Part shown: piece after piece, positions 13,053-26,464 of the stretch | How positions within the stretch are numbered: position 1 is the first letter of the stretch | Layout: every line of letters begins with the position of its first letter | Origin: Monarcha castaneiventris obscurior | Lineage: Eukaryota; Chordata; Aves; Passeriformes; Monarchidae | Assembly (NCBI GenBank): GCA_026261815.1 | Contig: JAMPIT010000059.1 | Coordinates: forward strand, 18,276,001-18,340,000 | DNA: 64,000 nucleotides | Direction: 5' to 3' | Program-made: the position numbers and the translations under genes | The notes under the pieces: generated by a model | What the model was told of the DNA's origin: nothing | What the model saw: the letters and a program-made list of their open reading frames with translations, nothing else | The model's database searches: none

Positions 13053-14005
13053 ATGGTTCTAGGAGACCTCTGGAGATTGTCTTGTCCAGCTCAGCCCTGC
13101 TCACAAAAGGCCATCTAGAGCTATTTTCCCAGGACCATGCCTAGACAGCTTTTGAATATCTCCAACGATGGAGACTCCACAACCATCTGGACAACCTGTG
13201 CCAGCACTCAGTCGCCTTCACAGGGCAAAAAATGTTTCCTGATGTTCAGAGGAACCTCTTGCTTTTTGGTTTCTGCCCATCGTCTCTGGTCCTGTCACTG
13301 GGCAACTCAGAAAAGAGGCTGGCTCTGTCCTCTTTGCACCCTCCCCTCAGGTGTTTGTGTGCATTGACAAGATCTCCCCAAGCCTTCTCTCCTCTGTGTA
13401 AAGAGTTGCAGTTCTCTCAGCCTTTTCTCATATGTGAGGTGCTCCACTGCCTTAATCATTCTTTGCTGGACTCTCTCCAGAGTGCCCTTGTCTCTCTTGT
13501 ACTGGGATGACTAGAACTGACATGGGACTCCAGGCACGGCCTGGTGTGTTGAGCAGAGAGGAAGGATCCCCTCCCTTGACCTGCTGGCAGTATTTTGCCT
13601 AATGCAGCCATCAGCCTCATTTGCAGAAAGGGCATGTTGCTGGCTCATGCTCAGCCTCATGTCCAGCAGAACCAGCAGGTCCTTTTCTGCCAAGCTGCTT
13701 TCCAGTTGGTCAGCTCCGGGCATATATTGGTGTGTGGCTGCTCCTCCCCAGACTCAGGACTTTGCACTTCACCTTGTTGAACTTCATGAGGTTCCTATCA
13801 GCCATTTCTCCACACTGTTGAGGTCCCCCTGGATGGCAGCATGGCCCATCAGCCCCTCTTCCCAGTTTGGTGACAGCAGCAAGCTGTCTGAGGGTACACT
13901 CCACCCTACCGTCCAGATCATTAAAGAAAATGCTCAACAGTATCATCCCTGATACTTGTCCTTGGGATATACTGCTAACAAGTGGCCTCTAACTGGACTC
14001 CATAC
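13053..14005 (-). mobile_element. CR1 LINE, about 950 bases, 5'-truncated
   Basis: This is the longest CR1 copy in the window. In antisense order the plus strand shows the 3' UTR (GACCTCTGGAGATTGTC, then GCCATCTAGAGC), the ORF2 C-terminal coding part (TCTCCAACGATGGAGACTCC, then CCTGTCACTGGGCAACTC), and then the region encoding the end of the reverse-transcriptase module. It is markedly richer in GC than its surroundings. The octamer tail is degraded at the 13053 end and the upstream part of the element is missing beyond about 14005. Reading frames inside it (60-116 codons, both strands) are broken by stops and frameshifts, so no active protein is encoded. Boundaries are accurate to perhaps 15 bases. 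Confidence 0.93.
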
Positions 14006-17000
14006 CTAAGTACCTAGTACATTCATTGGCATTTCAGGAATAGATAATCAACATTAGTGATGTGCATGTAGTCATTGTAGAAGACTACAGATAAGACTTT
14101 AGATTCAAACTTACAGAACTTAGGGAAATATTAAAATTACTTGCTTATCCAGCAGCTAGCATGAGGTACTTAACAATCATGATATTTTCCTAGATTATTT
14201 TCTTTAAGGCGCATATTCTCTTTAACAAAAATTCTGCTTCATTGTGATTATTCAGTGTAGTTTATGACTTTGTTTGGGGCATACTTTTCAAAGCCTGATT
14301 TTTTACATATTTCTTAAGGACTTCTGTAGCTCCTAACATTATAATGTTTTTCAAACGTTACCTTGTCCTCTTACTGTCTGATGTGGGGCTATGATATTTC
14401 ACCTTTTCCAAAAAATATAATTTAAGACATAGAGAGAGACCATGATCAAAGTACTGGGTGACTTAGTGGTAAGACACAGACAATCAGACTTAATTTTTAC
14501 AATTTTTGCTGTTACTATAGCACATGAATGTTCAGCACTTCTTTATATCAGTCCTAGAACTTCAATTAGAAACTTGGAAATAAAAAGACATAACAGGAAA
14601 GCAACCGTGGAAGATATCTGGTTCAAGTAACATGTTCAGCATCAAACAGGTGTGAGCGGCAGAGGATTAGATATGGTCTCGTTCAAAGAAGAATGTTTTC
14701 ATTGTGAAAATGTCTATTTACCCCTCCATTCAGCTCCATTCCCTACAATTTTTCTAACCACCACAAAAGACAATATTTTCTAGACAACTGTTGCCAGGCT
14801 GTGACTCAGCCATAAACCAATCCATCTTGTGCACCAAGGAAGGGTACTTTTGGGATTTTGTGAAGGGAGATAGAAAATAATTACAAAAAATGTATAATAA
14901 ATTGACTTATTTTATGCTCTACAATATTTTAGGTTTTTTATCTTTCTTTATTTATAACAAATAATTCTGGCCTTTGTTAATTTTGGAGCACTTGAGTTTT
15001 ATTGTTAGGTTGCTATGTACAATTTTACAGAGATAAAAAATGTATCAAATGTGGAATAAAACCACAGAGAAATAGTATCATGAGGTTCCATACCACTGCT
15101 AGGTTTGGAGTCTTTACAAGCACCACACTGATCAATATTTCATGAGCTCATGAGGCTACTAATGTGTTGTCATGCTCCATGTGGGCCAACACTGAGTGGC
15201 GAGAATTTCAGTAGGTAGAACAGATATTTGCCAGTAGAAATGCTTAGGAGAATGGGGTCTAATTCCAGATGTTTCTTTCTCATCTTTCTTATACCTTTTT
15301 GTCTTCCTAAAAATGCAACCATTGGCTTATGGGATCTCTGCCAGTATTGTAAAAAGAAATGAAAAGAAAGGAAAGCATCTCCACTGTAGTGTGAGTAGTA
15401 GATATATAATGTCAGAGTATAAAACTGCTTACCTTGAAGACAGGGATGGCAAAAAGCAACCCCACAGTCCTTGGTAAGGTCTTTATCTCTCTGACTTTTC
15501 ATCTCGTGTGCTTCTTTTTTCTTTTTCCCCACCTCAGGTTTCCTTTTTCAGTTTCTGTGAATTTAATTCTTTCCCCCTATTCTTCCTGTTCCCCACTGTT
15601 TCTTCCTTCTTGCTTCTTTATCAGAAATATGTTGTTGTTTGCTTTTTTTTTTTTCCCCTTTGCTGGCCAAGAAGAATGAGTCCTCCAGCCTCCAATCCTG
15701 CTTCTACCACCCTTTCTTTATTTTAATGCTCCTTGACCTAATCTGTCCCCATTGGTAAGCTTCTGTGACTCAAAGGCCAGCTGTACCCTGTGGAGTTTCA
15801 CATTCTGCCTTCAAAGCATGAGGGTTGTTTCATTCCTGTGAGAAAACTTCAGCTGTATAATTTTTCCTGATTCTCTGAAATTTCAGTATCATTTTGGCTG
15901 AAATGTTTTTAAATTATTTCTGCCCAAGGCAGACCATCAGTGTAGAAAATTTAATCCTAAATAATTTGTTTGGTAAATTTATAAGTAACTACAAAAGGAC
16001 TGTTCTAATGGGAAGTATTAGGCAGTGTTAAAAATAGGTTATGATGCCACCTTGTTTTAAAGTTACTGTCATGTGTATGAATAAGTATATGGTTGAATAA
16101 GTGTTTTTCCTTAGATGTCCATATGCTATCAGTATTCATAGACACTGAATTTTAAGCAGCTGACCATATCGACAGAAGGAAGAGTTTGTGACAAATTATG
16201 GCTTTTCTAGAGTTAAACCTTAACTCCCAAAGTCAGTCCAGTTTAAGGGTACAAGTGTGAGTTGCAGTAACTATGCCTGAGTAAATTAATATCTCTCTAG
16301 GATAAGATAGGTTCACTTCAGCTGAATAAAACCCTAGAAGAAATACACCAAAATACTTCTCAGAAAAGGGAGTAAGCACACAGTCAGGGTCTCTGACCTC
16401 CTTTTTCCTGAATTATTCCATTTATTTTCTTGATTTCAAAATTTGGCATAGTTCTCTGTGTGTGTGCATGTGTAGAATAGATTTTTGTGCATATACACAA
16501 ATTGTTATTTATTACCAACTTCACGTTGCAAATGAGAAAAATGTTAAAAAGAACTAAACTTTTTACCTTAATATTCAACACGTAATATTCTGTTCATCCA
16601 AAAAGCAGTCCAGCTTTAAAAAGATATTTCACAGCCATGTATATACATTTGCACATATTTTTATCTCCCTTCATCACAATTTAATTTGTTAGTATTACTA
16701 AATTGAACGTGCAACTTTCATTCTCACATAATCCTTAGCATTCTACTATGGGATCAAAGCCTAAATCTAATGTCAGGAGACAGAAGCTCAGTTGGTACAG
16801 TCAGAAAAGGAATTTCCATGAACTTTACCTTCAGATCGATATGAGAGGATTTGCCCCAAAGAAAAGAATCTTATGCTTCCAGTTTTGCACAAATAAACAT
16901 GTAAACTTGGAAGACAACACAGATGCTTCCATATTGTCAGTTCCATGTGGATTACTGGGAGCTGTGAACATATCTTTATGTAGTATAGCGTCAAACGGTT

Positions 17001-18440
17001 GTAGAGACTAGGAAGCTTGAGTTAGATTCTCCAGTCTTCTCCTTTCCTGTCAAAGGACTGAGGATGAAAGTCTTTGGAAACCAGGAGCAGATGGGCACAT
17101 GGCAGTTTGGATTTTTATATTGATAAAAGTGTGGGAAAGGGAGAAGGAAAGAGTATTTTATTTTTTCTACAGAGGTTTTAAACATGGCACTGTGTATTTA
17201 TGAGCCCAAGTACAATGAAAGCAAATGAATTTGTTTTCCTTGAAAGATAAAAAATCTGTCAGTGTAATGAATTTTTCAAAACAAAATGATTTCATATATG
17301 GCAGTAAAAAGAGATTCCCTCTGCCCCCACTACTTGGCATTTTGCTGCTTTACTTGTTTCTATCTCCAGATGATGTCTTCACGTGCTAGTATAGCACGTT
17401 ACTTAAATGCTGACCTGCTCATCAGCAAAAAGGTTTTGCTTAGGTGATGGGTCATTTCTGTTCCTACTGATGATTACAAATAAGGGGAAGCAACAGCAGG
17501 TGGTTACATTAGGAAAATATACCAGTCATGGTAAGGATCTTGCCTTTTTATTTTTTTTTATTGTCATTTCTCCTGACAGCAGCTAAAAACAAGCAGAATA
17601 GTTAACAGTGAGCAGCCTAACAACACCCAGTGATCTACATATTTCTGTATTAGATTTCCTAAAAATGAAATAGTTTTCATTGTTTCTTTCTTCCTCACCC
17701 CCAAATATATTTTTCAGCTCCCGTTTTAAGGGAATTTGGCTTCCCTTTTTTTTTTTGAAGAGTTTTTTTGCAACCAGAGAAAGTCTCTTATGACAGTTCT
17801 TAGATAGAGCAATACTGACATCCATTGGTTTAATCTTATGTGACTATTTGTTAAATCTCTTCTAACTAATGTACACATAACCCTCTACAGTATCACAATG
17901 AAAGGATTGAACTTGATACGATCCAAGGAGGATTGTGCTAAGTCCAATTTGCTGTATTAGAAACATGAAACCAACACAGATTAACTCGATGAAAAGAAAC
18001 ACATTGCAAAATGTGAAGTCCAAATACAGTGACTAAAATAAAAGCAGGCATCACAAGTATCAACCGGGGAAAAATATTAATGGGGAATTAGTAGTGATGC
18101 TGAATTTTTTTTTAGAACCTCTGGAAATGTAAAAATACCTAATTTTATATGAACCAGTCTTGTTTTGTATTAACAAAAAGGCAAAATAATGAGGTGTGAG
18201 GAAAAATGTTATTATCTAATAGAAAAAGCAGTTCAATGAAGAAAATAATTACTCCCTGTTTTCATCTCAGCCCTCAAAGGTTTTCCCTTAACTTGGCAGC
18301 ACGTTATTTTTTTTAAAAAATACATATCTTTTATAAGCACTGCTGTAAGACCACTGGTGATACAATAAAGTGGTTACATTTAATGAAGAAAAGCACACCA
18401 CAAAAAGTGGAGGTGTTTTCAGTATTCATTATTACGACAA
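14006..18440. other. Proximal upstream region of the cadherin gene, no gene seen
   Basis: AT-rich sequence leading to the candidate promoter. It contains a pyrimidine-rich stretch near 15500-15730, a 12-base palindrome CATGAGCTCATG at 15141-15152, and a hairpin-forming E-box at 17380-17399. No exon or repeat family was recognised. Reading frames such as the 120-codon minus-strand one at 15170-15532 have no domain signature and lie in pyrimidine-biased DNA. Confidence 0.5.
17380..17399. promoter_or_regulatory. E-box inside an 8-bp-arm inverted repeat
   Basis: CACGTG occupies 17380-17385. The arms ACGTGCTA (17381-17388) and TAGCACGT (17392-17399) are perfect reverse complements around a 3-base loop. 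The site sits about 1.1 kb upstream of the CpG-enriched promoter candidate. A palindromic E-box can bind bHLH or bHLH-Zip factors, but function here is only inferred. Confidence 0.25.
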
Positions 18441-18687
18441 GCTAAGCAGATGAGGCTTAGACTTCAAAACCAGAGAACCATTCTGGCAGCGAAGGGAGGG
18501 CGACAGGCTCTCACAAAAAAAGCTTTCCGTTCGCTGTACCCTCCCACCGCATTCACTTGCAAATCACTGTGTGCTCGGGAAGCCTGCACTTCCCCGGGCT
18601 CCAGCCTTCCCAGGGTAAGTGCTGCGGCTCCAGCAGCAGCGCCTCTCTCCCGCTCCCCTCCGAGGAGGGAGAGTGAGAGAGTGAGAG

Positions 18688-18704
18688 GTGTGTGTGTGTG
18701 TGTG
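18688..18704. repeat. GT dinucleotide microsatellite
   Basis: A GT run of about eight units inside the candidate promoter, followed by a second short GT run near 18725-18735. Flanking GAGTGAGAGAGTGAGAG sequence is also repetitive. Such tracts are length-polymorphic and could affect promoter spacing. Confidence 0.85.
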
Positions 18705-18755
18705 AGTGTCTGTGCACGCTGCGGGTGTGTGTGTGCGGCGGTGCGTCTTCTCTCC

Positions 18756-18783
18756 TTTTTTTTTTTTTTTTTTTTTTTTTTTT
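18756..18783. repeat. Poly-T tract of 28 bases
   Basis: An uninterrupted run of T inside the candidate promoter or first exon. No retroelement body abuts it, so it does not look like a retroposed tail. A stiff dA:dT tract can exclude nucleosomes, which would suit a promoter, but this is inference. Confidence 0.85.
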
Positions 18784-19014
18784 CCTTCCCAAATCAGAAG
18801 CTCTGAATGAAAGCCAGTCGGAGGGAGAGCTCCCCCCTAGCTTTGGTTCCGGACTGTCCAGAGTTAAGTGATGCTGGGAGAAAAAGCCTGAGTTCCAAGT
18901 AGGATCAGTCTTAGAAAATAACAGCAGAAAACTGACCAAAAAAAAGGACTCTAATAGCTCGTTTTTCAGTTTGGTTGGGGTGGACACTACTTCACTTTCT
19001 CAGCAGAATAAAAG

Positions 19015-22000
19015 GTAGGAACCTTTCTTGTTTTCTTTCTGTTGATATTATTACAATTATGATATTAGAGCAGTATGTTGTTTAATGCAATTCGTATATT
19101 TGTTCTACTGTATACAACTTTTTGCATTTTAGAAATATATGTCAGGAGTAATGAGACAAGGGATGGGAAATAACTGCTGTGCATTCTCTCCTCGAAGTAA
19201 ACCGATATCATCATATGTATTCAAGATTGAAACACTAAGCATTTTATATTTTTTTTTCTCCTAGTAAGCAGGCTCTCCTTTGAGCAGCAGTTTCCATCTG
19301 TATTCAGTTCTTGCAAATTCAGCATGGGGGGAACAATTCTAATTGAATTGAAAAAAGCACAATGTTTCATAGTGTAACAGTTATGAACATAGCATGAAAC
19401 ATACACATATGTGCCCTCACTTTCTGTATACCTGTGCAAGTCTGTTGCAGCTTTCACTGTTATTCGTTCTGCCCTGGACTGAATTTCAGAATAATTATCC
19501 ACACTCACAGCAAATGCTTCTTATGAAGGAAATCCCTGTGGAGGGAGATAGCAGAGTGGATACAGGCAATATTTCAAATATCTGTACAGAGCTATATGCA
19601 CACAAATGGGGAAAAAATTGCCTGGTTTGGCATTTCAGTAAATGGGGAGTGGAAGGAGAAGGGAAAACCAGGGGGTAGAAGGGAAAAGGTGGAGGGAGGA
19701 AAAATTTAGTCTGCACCTGTGTGAGCATTTATTGTCACTGCTGCAATAAAATCCATATTTGATGTGGTGTTAAATTAATGCAGAACAATACAAATCTAAA
19801 TCCATGCTCCCAACTACCAACTATTGATGGCATTGTCAGCTGCATAAGAAATCTCCAATAGGCTCATACTGTACATGGTACTAGTTGCAGCTGTAAAAAC
19901 CTAACAGTCCTTCAGCTTAGGAGAATGCATCTACACGTGCAATCAGTGACAAATAGCAACCAGCATTTTAAAACGGACCTATCATCTCTGTTGCTTCCAC
20001 ACAAATGGAGCTGTTGCCTATAATCTTCGTCTTTCATTTCAGTAAAAGCCTCTGTATTATCCCAACAGCACTCCCGTTGCTTTGAAGGTATTTTTTTAAT
20101 TATACAACTTGTTGTGCATGGATGTGCAGATGCATATGTGAGTGTGTGAGTATGTGCACAGTGTGAGGAAGCAGGTCTGAAAAAAATAGTATCTTTTTAA
20201 ATTTATTTTTTTCCTTCTTTTAAAGGTAGTAGGCTTTAAATTTACATGGTGATGTTACTGGAGGGGAAAAGCAGAGAGTGGGAGACTGGAACACACTTCT
20301 GAATCTCTAAATCCTTTTCACATATGCCATTTACTAGGGATATTACGAGCCTGATACTAGGATTTATTGAGATTTTTACAGCCGCACAAACTTTTATATT
20401 AATTGCTTACTTTTTGAATGTAATATCAGTCTGTGCTCCTTTAGAGGAGTAAATGAAAGAAGGAACTTAGGGAACTAAGGAAAGCAAGAAGGAAACATAG
20501 CTTATCTTCCTCAAGAGTTGAAAACCAGCTATTTAGAGTCAATATGGACTTATGTCAAGGGAGGAATACTTCTTGGATTATCAACTCTTAATCTAGTTTG
20601 GGCCTGAGGGAGTCTTCTCATATTTTTATACACTTTGTTACCTAAAAGTTTGAATGAATAGGTAGTAATTTCTGTAGCAGTTTCTGTTAATTTTAATTCA
20701 GATTTATGTCTGTGGTCTTTTATGTGTGGTGTCAAGACAATTTTGTACACTTAAATAGGAACACTGAAATGTCTGAAGAGTGTTGATTATAATGCATATA
20801 TTTAAGCTGAAAACTGATTCTTATTATTTGATTTTTTTGTTACTTTGGGTAGCATTGGAAAATATGTCTTGGCTGCTTGCCTTGCCAACCGTTTATATTT
20901 ATAATACTTCAAACAGTTTGTGGAAATAAAATAGCAAAATACATCTTAAAAAGACTGTATGTAGAATCTTACATATTCCTAAATTATCTTTTTGGCTTTG
21001 CATTAGAGTAAATGAGTATAGATACACTAAAACTTCACACTTGCATGTTCTCAATAGACAAAGGGTCTGTAAAGAATGATGAAATACTGAAATGTGCTCA
21101 CAGTAGACACTGTGGCTACTGTTCTTTTCTGTGCTTAGCGGTAGTTGAAAAATGCAGCAAAATAATGTTATATGTGAAGGCAAATGAGCATCTAATTAAT
21201 TAAATTTAGAGAGAGATCCATAAAATACACATATAGGCACGCAAAGCAGTATACAAATTTCAGCTAAATAATGTAAGTTTTTTCCTTGTTAAATAATTAA
21301 ATGTAAAAGTCAGAAAAGGTTAATTTGAAGATACTACCTGCCTCTGATTCTGAGAGAGTAATTTCCTGATCTCAGTGCGATTTCCCAAGGAAAGAAATGA
21401 AATTAATGAAATAGAGCCTGTCTCATCTGGATAATTCTGTGCAGGTGACTTAGTTTTTAGGTCTGCTAACCATATTTACAGGCTGGTTGAAAAGGAGTAT
21501 AATTTTATACCCTATCATACCACTAGGTTGCAGCACTGGTAAAAGGGGTCAAATTAAGATTGAACTATTGTTGAATAGTAGTAATGGGGTGAATATGGGG
21601 TTATGATAATATTAATTTTAATTCATTCATTATCACCTGAAATCATGTTTGTGAACACCAGGTGTTTTAACAGGACTTCACAATATGTCCTTCATAGATT
21701 GAAAAAACCTGCTGTTCATTCTTTGACATTATTGTTAATTATGTGACTGACAGAAATGGAAGAAAAACACTGATTGTTTGGGCAGAATATAAGGGTGTAA
21801 GGAACATTTTGTGAGTGACTTCAGTGAACCACATAAATATTTATGCTATATTACCACTGAATTTGTTATGGGCTTTCTACTAACATACTATTTGATACAT
21901 CATTTATTGTAAAGGAGGAAAATTGAAGTTAGAAAAATAAAAACCATCTTCTTATGAGCAGTTCAAATATGCCTGAAAATATTATGAAGGGTGACTTCAA

Positions 22001-24162
22001 TGACTGTAAGGATGCCACACCATAGCACACTTTCATTTGCTCTGAATAGTATGTAACTGTCAATGAAAGCTCAAAATAAAGGTACAGTTCACTGAGACAT
22101 TGGGTGATTAAAGAACACACCTGCTTCACATCCTGCACTTTCAAACCTACTAATGTGAACACTTACTTTTTGAGAAAAAAACCTCATAATTCCTCTACTG
22201 TCCAACTTCTGGAAAAACTTAAAAGTAAAAAGAAATAAAAGAAGAAGCAATGGTATTCTGCACTCCAAATGTCCTCCAAATCTCTCTTTAGGCCAAGAGG
22301 ACCTCCTGTATTAAAATTGGCTTTCTTTTTGCTCCCTGGATTTACATCTCTTCAACTTTGAATCCTTGGCATGGTGACTTTTCTAACATGCCTGTTTCTG
22401 TGGGTTAATGACTCTACAATAGAGCAATAGAATAAAAATCATCATCTCTGGCAGCTGTGTATTGTAACTACCAGGCTGCATTACTGCACACAGAAAAAAA
22501 AAAAAAAAAATCAACAGAACCTGAACACTGTTTTTTTTCTTTTCTCTGTTTTCATCTGGTAGGAAGCCAGAGCACCACCCAACCAAAGGCTATTGAGCTT
22601 TTATGTTCTCTCTACTGGCCTATCAGACTATTTTTTCATATGTGGGCAATCTGGCAAATATTTACCAACTGGAGCCTTATACACCTTTCTTTTTACATGC
22701 AGTCTTCCTGATTATTAAATGTCAGAGACAATTACCTCAAATGTGTGTGTGTTTACAGAAGAGGTAAAACAGGGACAACCTTCATCTTAAACAGGGCTTG
22801 CATTCTAGCAAGAAGAATACTGTAAAGTTTCTTTCTTAATTTTACTCAGCCTTTTATTACTTGACTTTTTCTGCAAGTCCCACTACTGTTTCTTGCCTTT
22901 ATTAACTTACATGAAATAGCTGATGTTTGTCATTTTTTTGTTAAAGAAGTGTGTCCAGCAGGAGGCATAAAGCTCTAGTATCATCTCAGAGGTACTTCCC
23001 AGCTTGTCACAGGGCATCTGCTCTGGGATAGAAACTCAAGTCTGCTATCAGGAAGTGTGTACCATGTACCAACAGGCTGCATCAGGGAAATAAAAAGATT
23101 TAGGAAGCTAATTGGATATAATGAAAACAACATGGGAGGTGTCCTTTTTAATATTATTCCCACATGTACATCATTCTTCACATGATGTTTTTATTTGTAA
23201 CTTTATTTTGGCATCTCTTAGTTGTAACTCAAAGTGAATGTTGAACCATATTTAAAACAGTAGGGAATCATGTAATGAAGAGAGAACTTGTGTGTGTTTA
23301 TATAAAGGTAATGATTCAAAAATCACTTGAACATAGATATTTCCGGAATTCTGTTGCTCAGAAGCTACCACTGTGTTCTTCTGTTTTCCAAGAAAACCAA
23401 AAAACCCTCTCCAAATATTATCTCATGAAGAACTCTATATGGTACGATATATATGAATTTATGTACATGTATGTTTTATGATTTTATTGTTAATGTTCCA
23501 TCACCTACCACATTACAGATTTGGTTTATTGTATCACCCTATTGCACTGCTTTGCATTACAGCATAAAGAACAAGACATACCACCACTTATCCAGACCAG
23601 ATCATGATCCTTAAAAATGAGCGCAATCCCCATGAACTTTGCAATACAATAATGTCCACTTTCTTTGAATACGAAGAATGTATACCAATGTAATTTGCAG
23701 CACAATTGTTATGCTATTCTAATAGCAAGCACAAATAAAACAGAGATATACCTGTGTCTAGGAAACTTACATGCTGTGCATTCTGTCATTAGTTCCTCTA
23801 AGTATCACAGCCAATTCTTACTTCCAATGGAATCAAGAGTGTTTTGAACATTTCATATCTTACACAAAAAGCAAAATACTTTGAGTAAGTCTATGAGTTT
23901 TTAAATGAGAGTGAGAAAAGATGTAAGAACCCAAAGTATGTGTAATTATTTGGAGGTAATATTGAGAATAGAGGGAGCATGGTTAAGTTTCTTCTGCTTA
24001 TTGGAATTCCAAGAAAAATTATCCCATAAATGTATAAATTCCTTTCTCTTAGAAGTAGTGACCTGCCATTTCCCTGATGCTTTTCTCCATGGTGTGTGGA
24101 ACTGGTAACCATAAATGCACATCCATTTTATCTCTGTGTCACCAGAAAATTAGTTAAGAGTA
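19015..24162. other. Proposed intron 1, first part; no gene seen
   Basis: AT-rich sequence with a poly-A run near 22493-22510 and no recognisable repeat family or exon. If the first-exon call is right this is the start of a roughly 38.5-kb intron. Short reading frames (60-95 codons) carry no domain signature. Confidence 0.45.
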
Positions 24163-24363
24163 GACATTTAGATTAGATATTAGGAAGAAATTCCTTGTTC
24201 ATGGAGTAGTGGGGCACTGGAACAGGCTGCCCAGTGAAGCTGTGGATATCCTATCCACACTAGTGGATGGTATCGCTGCCCATGGTAGGAGAGGGTTGGA
24301 ACTACACAATGCTAAAGATCTTTCACGTCTCTTCCAATCCTGCCCTTCCTACAACTCTATGAT
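24163..24363 (+). mobile_element. CR1 LINE, 3' tail end, sense to the gene
   Basis: About 200 bases of the CR1 3' end in sense orientation. It shows TTAGGAAGAAATTCCTT, then GGGGCACTGGAACAGGCTGC, then GGTTGGAACTA and finally ACTCTATGAT, the degenerate octamer tail. It holds the last coding bases and the 3' UTR only. The copy is 5'-truncated and cannot encode protein. It is the only CR1 in this window in the same orientation as the cadherin gene. Confidence 0.92.
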
Positions 24364-26464
24364 AAAATGCCATTGATTCTCTACATCATGAAATTATAAG
24401 TAATAAATTTTCTATAAGTTTACATGTGCTAATTAGATTGATAAGATTTAATTCTTAAGACAATGTTGGGTGTTTGTTTGCTTGTTTTTTAAATGTTGAG
24501 ATTATTCAGAAGATTATCTGGACTTTCAGTTTTTAGAAGTAATTGCAAAACAAAACCCAAGAAAAGTAGAAAGAATAGAAAGAAAAAACCCAACATAATA
24601 TGTTTAAAACAAAAAAAATCCACAAACACAATGAATTGAAGCAAGAGAATGACAATATTTCAGTTCTTACTTCTTTCCACCTGTAAGAATAAATCTGAAT
24701 AACAAGTTATGCAAATACTCTCTTAGAAAAAGTTTACATCATGCTATAGATCATATTTTCATTATAAGTACAGATATCTCTTATTTTTTTTTTAAATTTC
24801 ATTTAGTAGGAAGAGGGTTTTTACATGTCAATAGTTGCATGCTATATTATTTTTCCATGCACTGTAATTTTGATTCTGTGATGTAAGCTATGCAGAGCTA
24901 CTAGCCTGCTCTTATGACTTTCTGCTAAAAAATAAAAGCACTGTTAATCAGAATAGACTTGTATTAAGTGGTAAGTAATAATGTAGACCTCAATTTATGA
25001 ATGAGTTAATGGGGTACACCTAGTTACTTTGCAGCCAAATCAAAAAATTTCCTTGCTTCTGAGGCTGCAGAAGTAAGACATTTCATTATGACATGAAATA
25101 TATTTTAAGATCTGCTTAAACATATTACACCCAAGTTCCCTAAATATACTACTGCTTCCCACTTCCCATGGCCAAGTTTTAAATAGCATTTTTGTCTTCT
25201 AATTCTGTTTCTCTTAGGGACAGTTTCCCCAGGCTTTTGGCAGAAATTTCTAGTGTCAATAAAAGAGTTGGATGTAAAACACTATCGTGAGAACCATTTC
25301 AGGGAAGTGTGATTTTTTTCCCCTCTGTTGGACAAAGGTTTTTTTCTGACATTAGCATGCTGAGATGTGCTCTTTCTCTTGAGTAAGAGTATAATGCTCA
25401 TGGTGAAGATAGCACTGAAGCTGGCATCTTAAATAAAATTGGTGAACAGAGTGCCAGGCATATTAGGTACATTTGGTTCTCTCCATGACTTAGGGGCATT
25501 TTATTAAGTTTCTGATGAAGAAATTAAAAGCAATTGTGTTATGTGCTACTGGAGCTACTTTTTTTTTCTGGTAGTCACAGCTGAATGGCACATGAACAGA
25601 CAGAGATAGATGGATTTTCCTCTCTAGTGGTATTCCTATTATAAAATTGCTTATTCCTTTAAATTTCCCTTCTTAAGTGGTTTAAAACCAAATAGTACCC
25701 TGATCCATGTAATTAGTTTGAGAAAACCTTTCTTAAGGTGGAAAATATATTCATTTTTTTGTTTATTTGCTTATATTATTTAGAGAGTCTTTAATCATTC
25801 TGATGACCAGAATAAACTGATCTTATCTCTAAAATGTAAGCACAGTGTGTGGAATATATGTACAGAATGGAAAATTAAGACAAAATCATACATTTCTTCT
25901 TCCTATCTTTGATTAGCAAGGCATCTGAATCACTCTGAAACATGTGTGCTGTTTGTGAATATATCCTAATTGTGGTTAGTTTCCTCTAGTTTTTTATTTG
26001 CGTTCAGGATAACAGGAAATAGAAAAGGAAAAAGAACTAAAACATAGTGCATTGTATTAATAATCCCATTAAAATTTTGATGAGCATAAAACTTATAGAG
26101 AATTGAAGACTCCATAATGTGACTAAAAAAGGTCACTTGACTTGAGATATTCTAGACAGGATGCCTAAAATTTTGTGACAATGAAGGAGAACCAGCTATG
26201 AAAGCTATGAAATCAGAAGGTTGGTTTTTTTTTTTAATACCAGTATAATTACATTTCACTGGTTTTAGGGGTTTGAATGTATTTGCTATATTGTGCTTCA
26301 GAACAGAACTTACAACTTACAAATGAGATTTTAAGTCTTCACTTCTACTAAAAACCACTTAGCTGGAGTTGAAAACCAGTGGTAAAGCTAAGAGTAGTTC
26401 AGCCTTCTAAATTACAGAACCAAAACCCCCTATGTTAACAGAGCAGCAAGGTCTTGTTAAATTT

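Larger units (their letters stand above)
18440..19014 (+). promoter_or_regulatory. CDH10: Candidate promoter and untranslated first exon of the cadherin gene
   Basis: This is the only block in the first 40 kb with many CpG dinucleotides (for example around 18490-18510, 18527-18580, 18650-18662, 18716-18746 and 18818-18852) that is not a repeat. It is also rich in purine/pyrimidine simple sequence. Two donor-like motifs lie in it: CAGGGTAAGT, with GT at 18615-18616, and AAAGGTAGGA, with GT at 19015-19016. Type II cadherin genes normally have a non-coding first exon and a long first intron before the signal-peptide exon, which fits the acceptor at 57532. No long ORF with cadherin features is present, as expected for untranslated sequence. 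Transcription start, exon end and gene assignment are inferred. A chance GC-rich block or an unrelated non-coding RNA promoter is the alternative. Confidence 0.5.

Noticed and set aside
13137..13952. Cluster of ORFs of 60-116 codons on both strands
   Set aside because: All are fragments of the degraded CR1 element, with frames broken by stops and shifts.
18553..18987. 144-codon minus-strand ORF in the CpG-enriched block
   Set aside because: It translates the poly-T tract into a lysine run and the GT repeats into His-Thr runs. There is no domain or plausible start context, and it lies on the strand opposite the gene.
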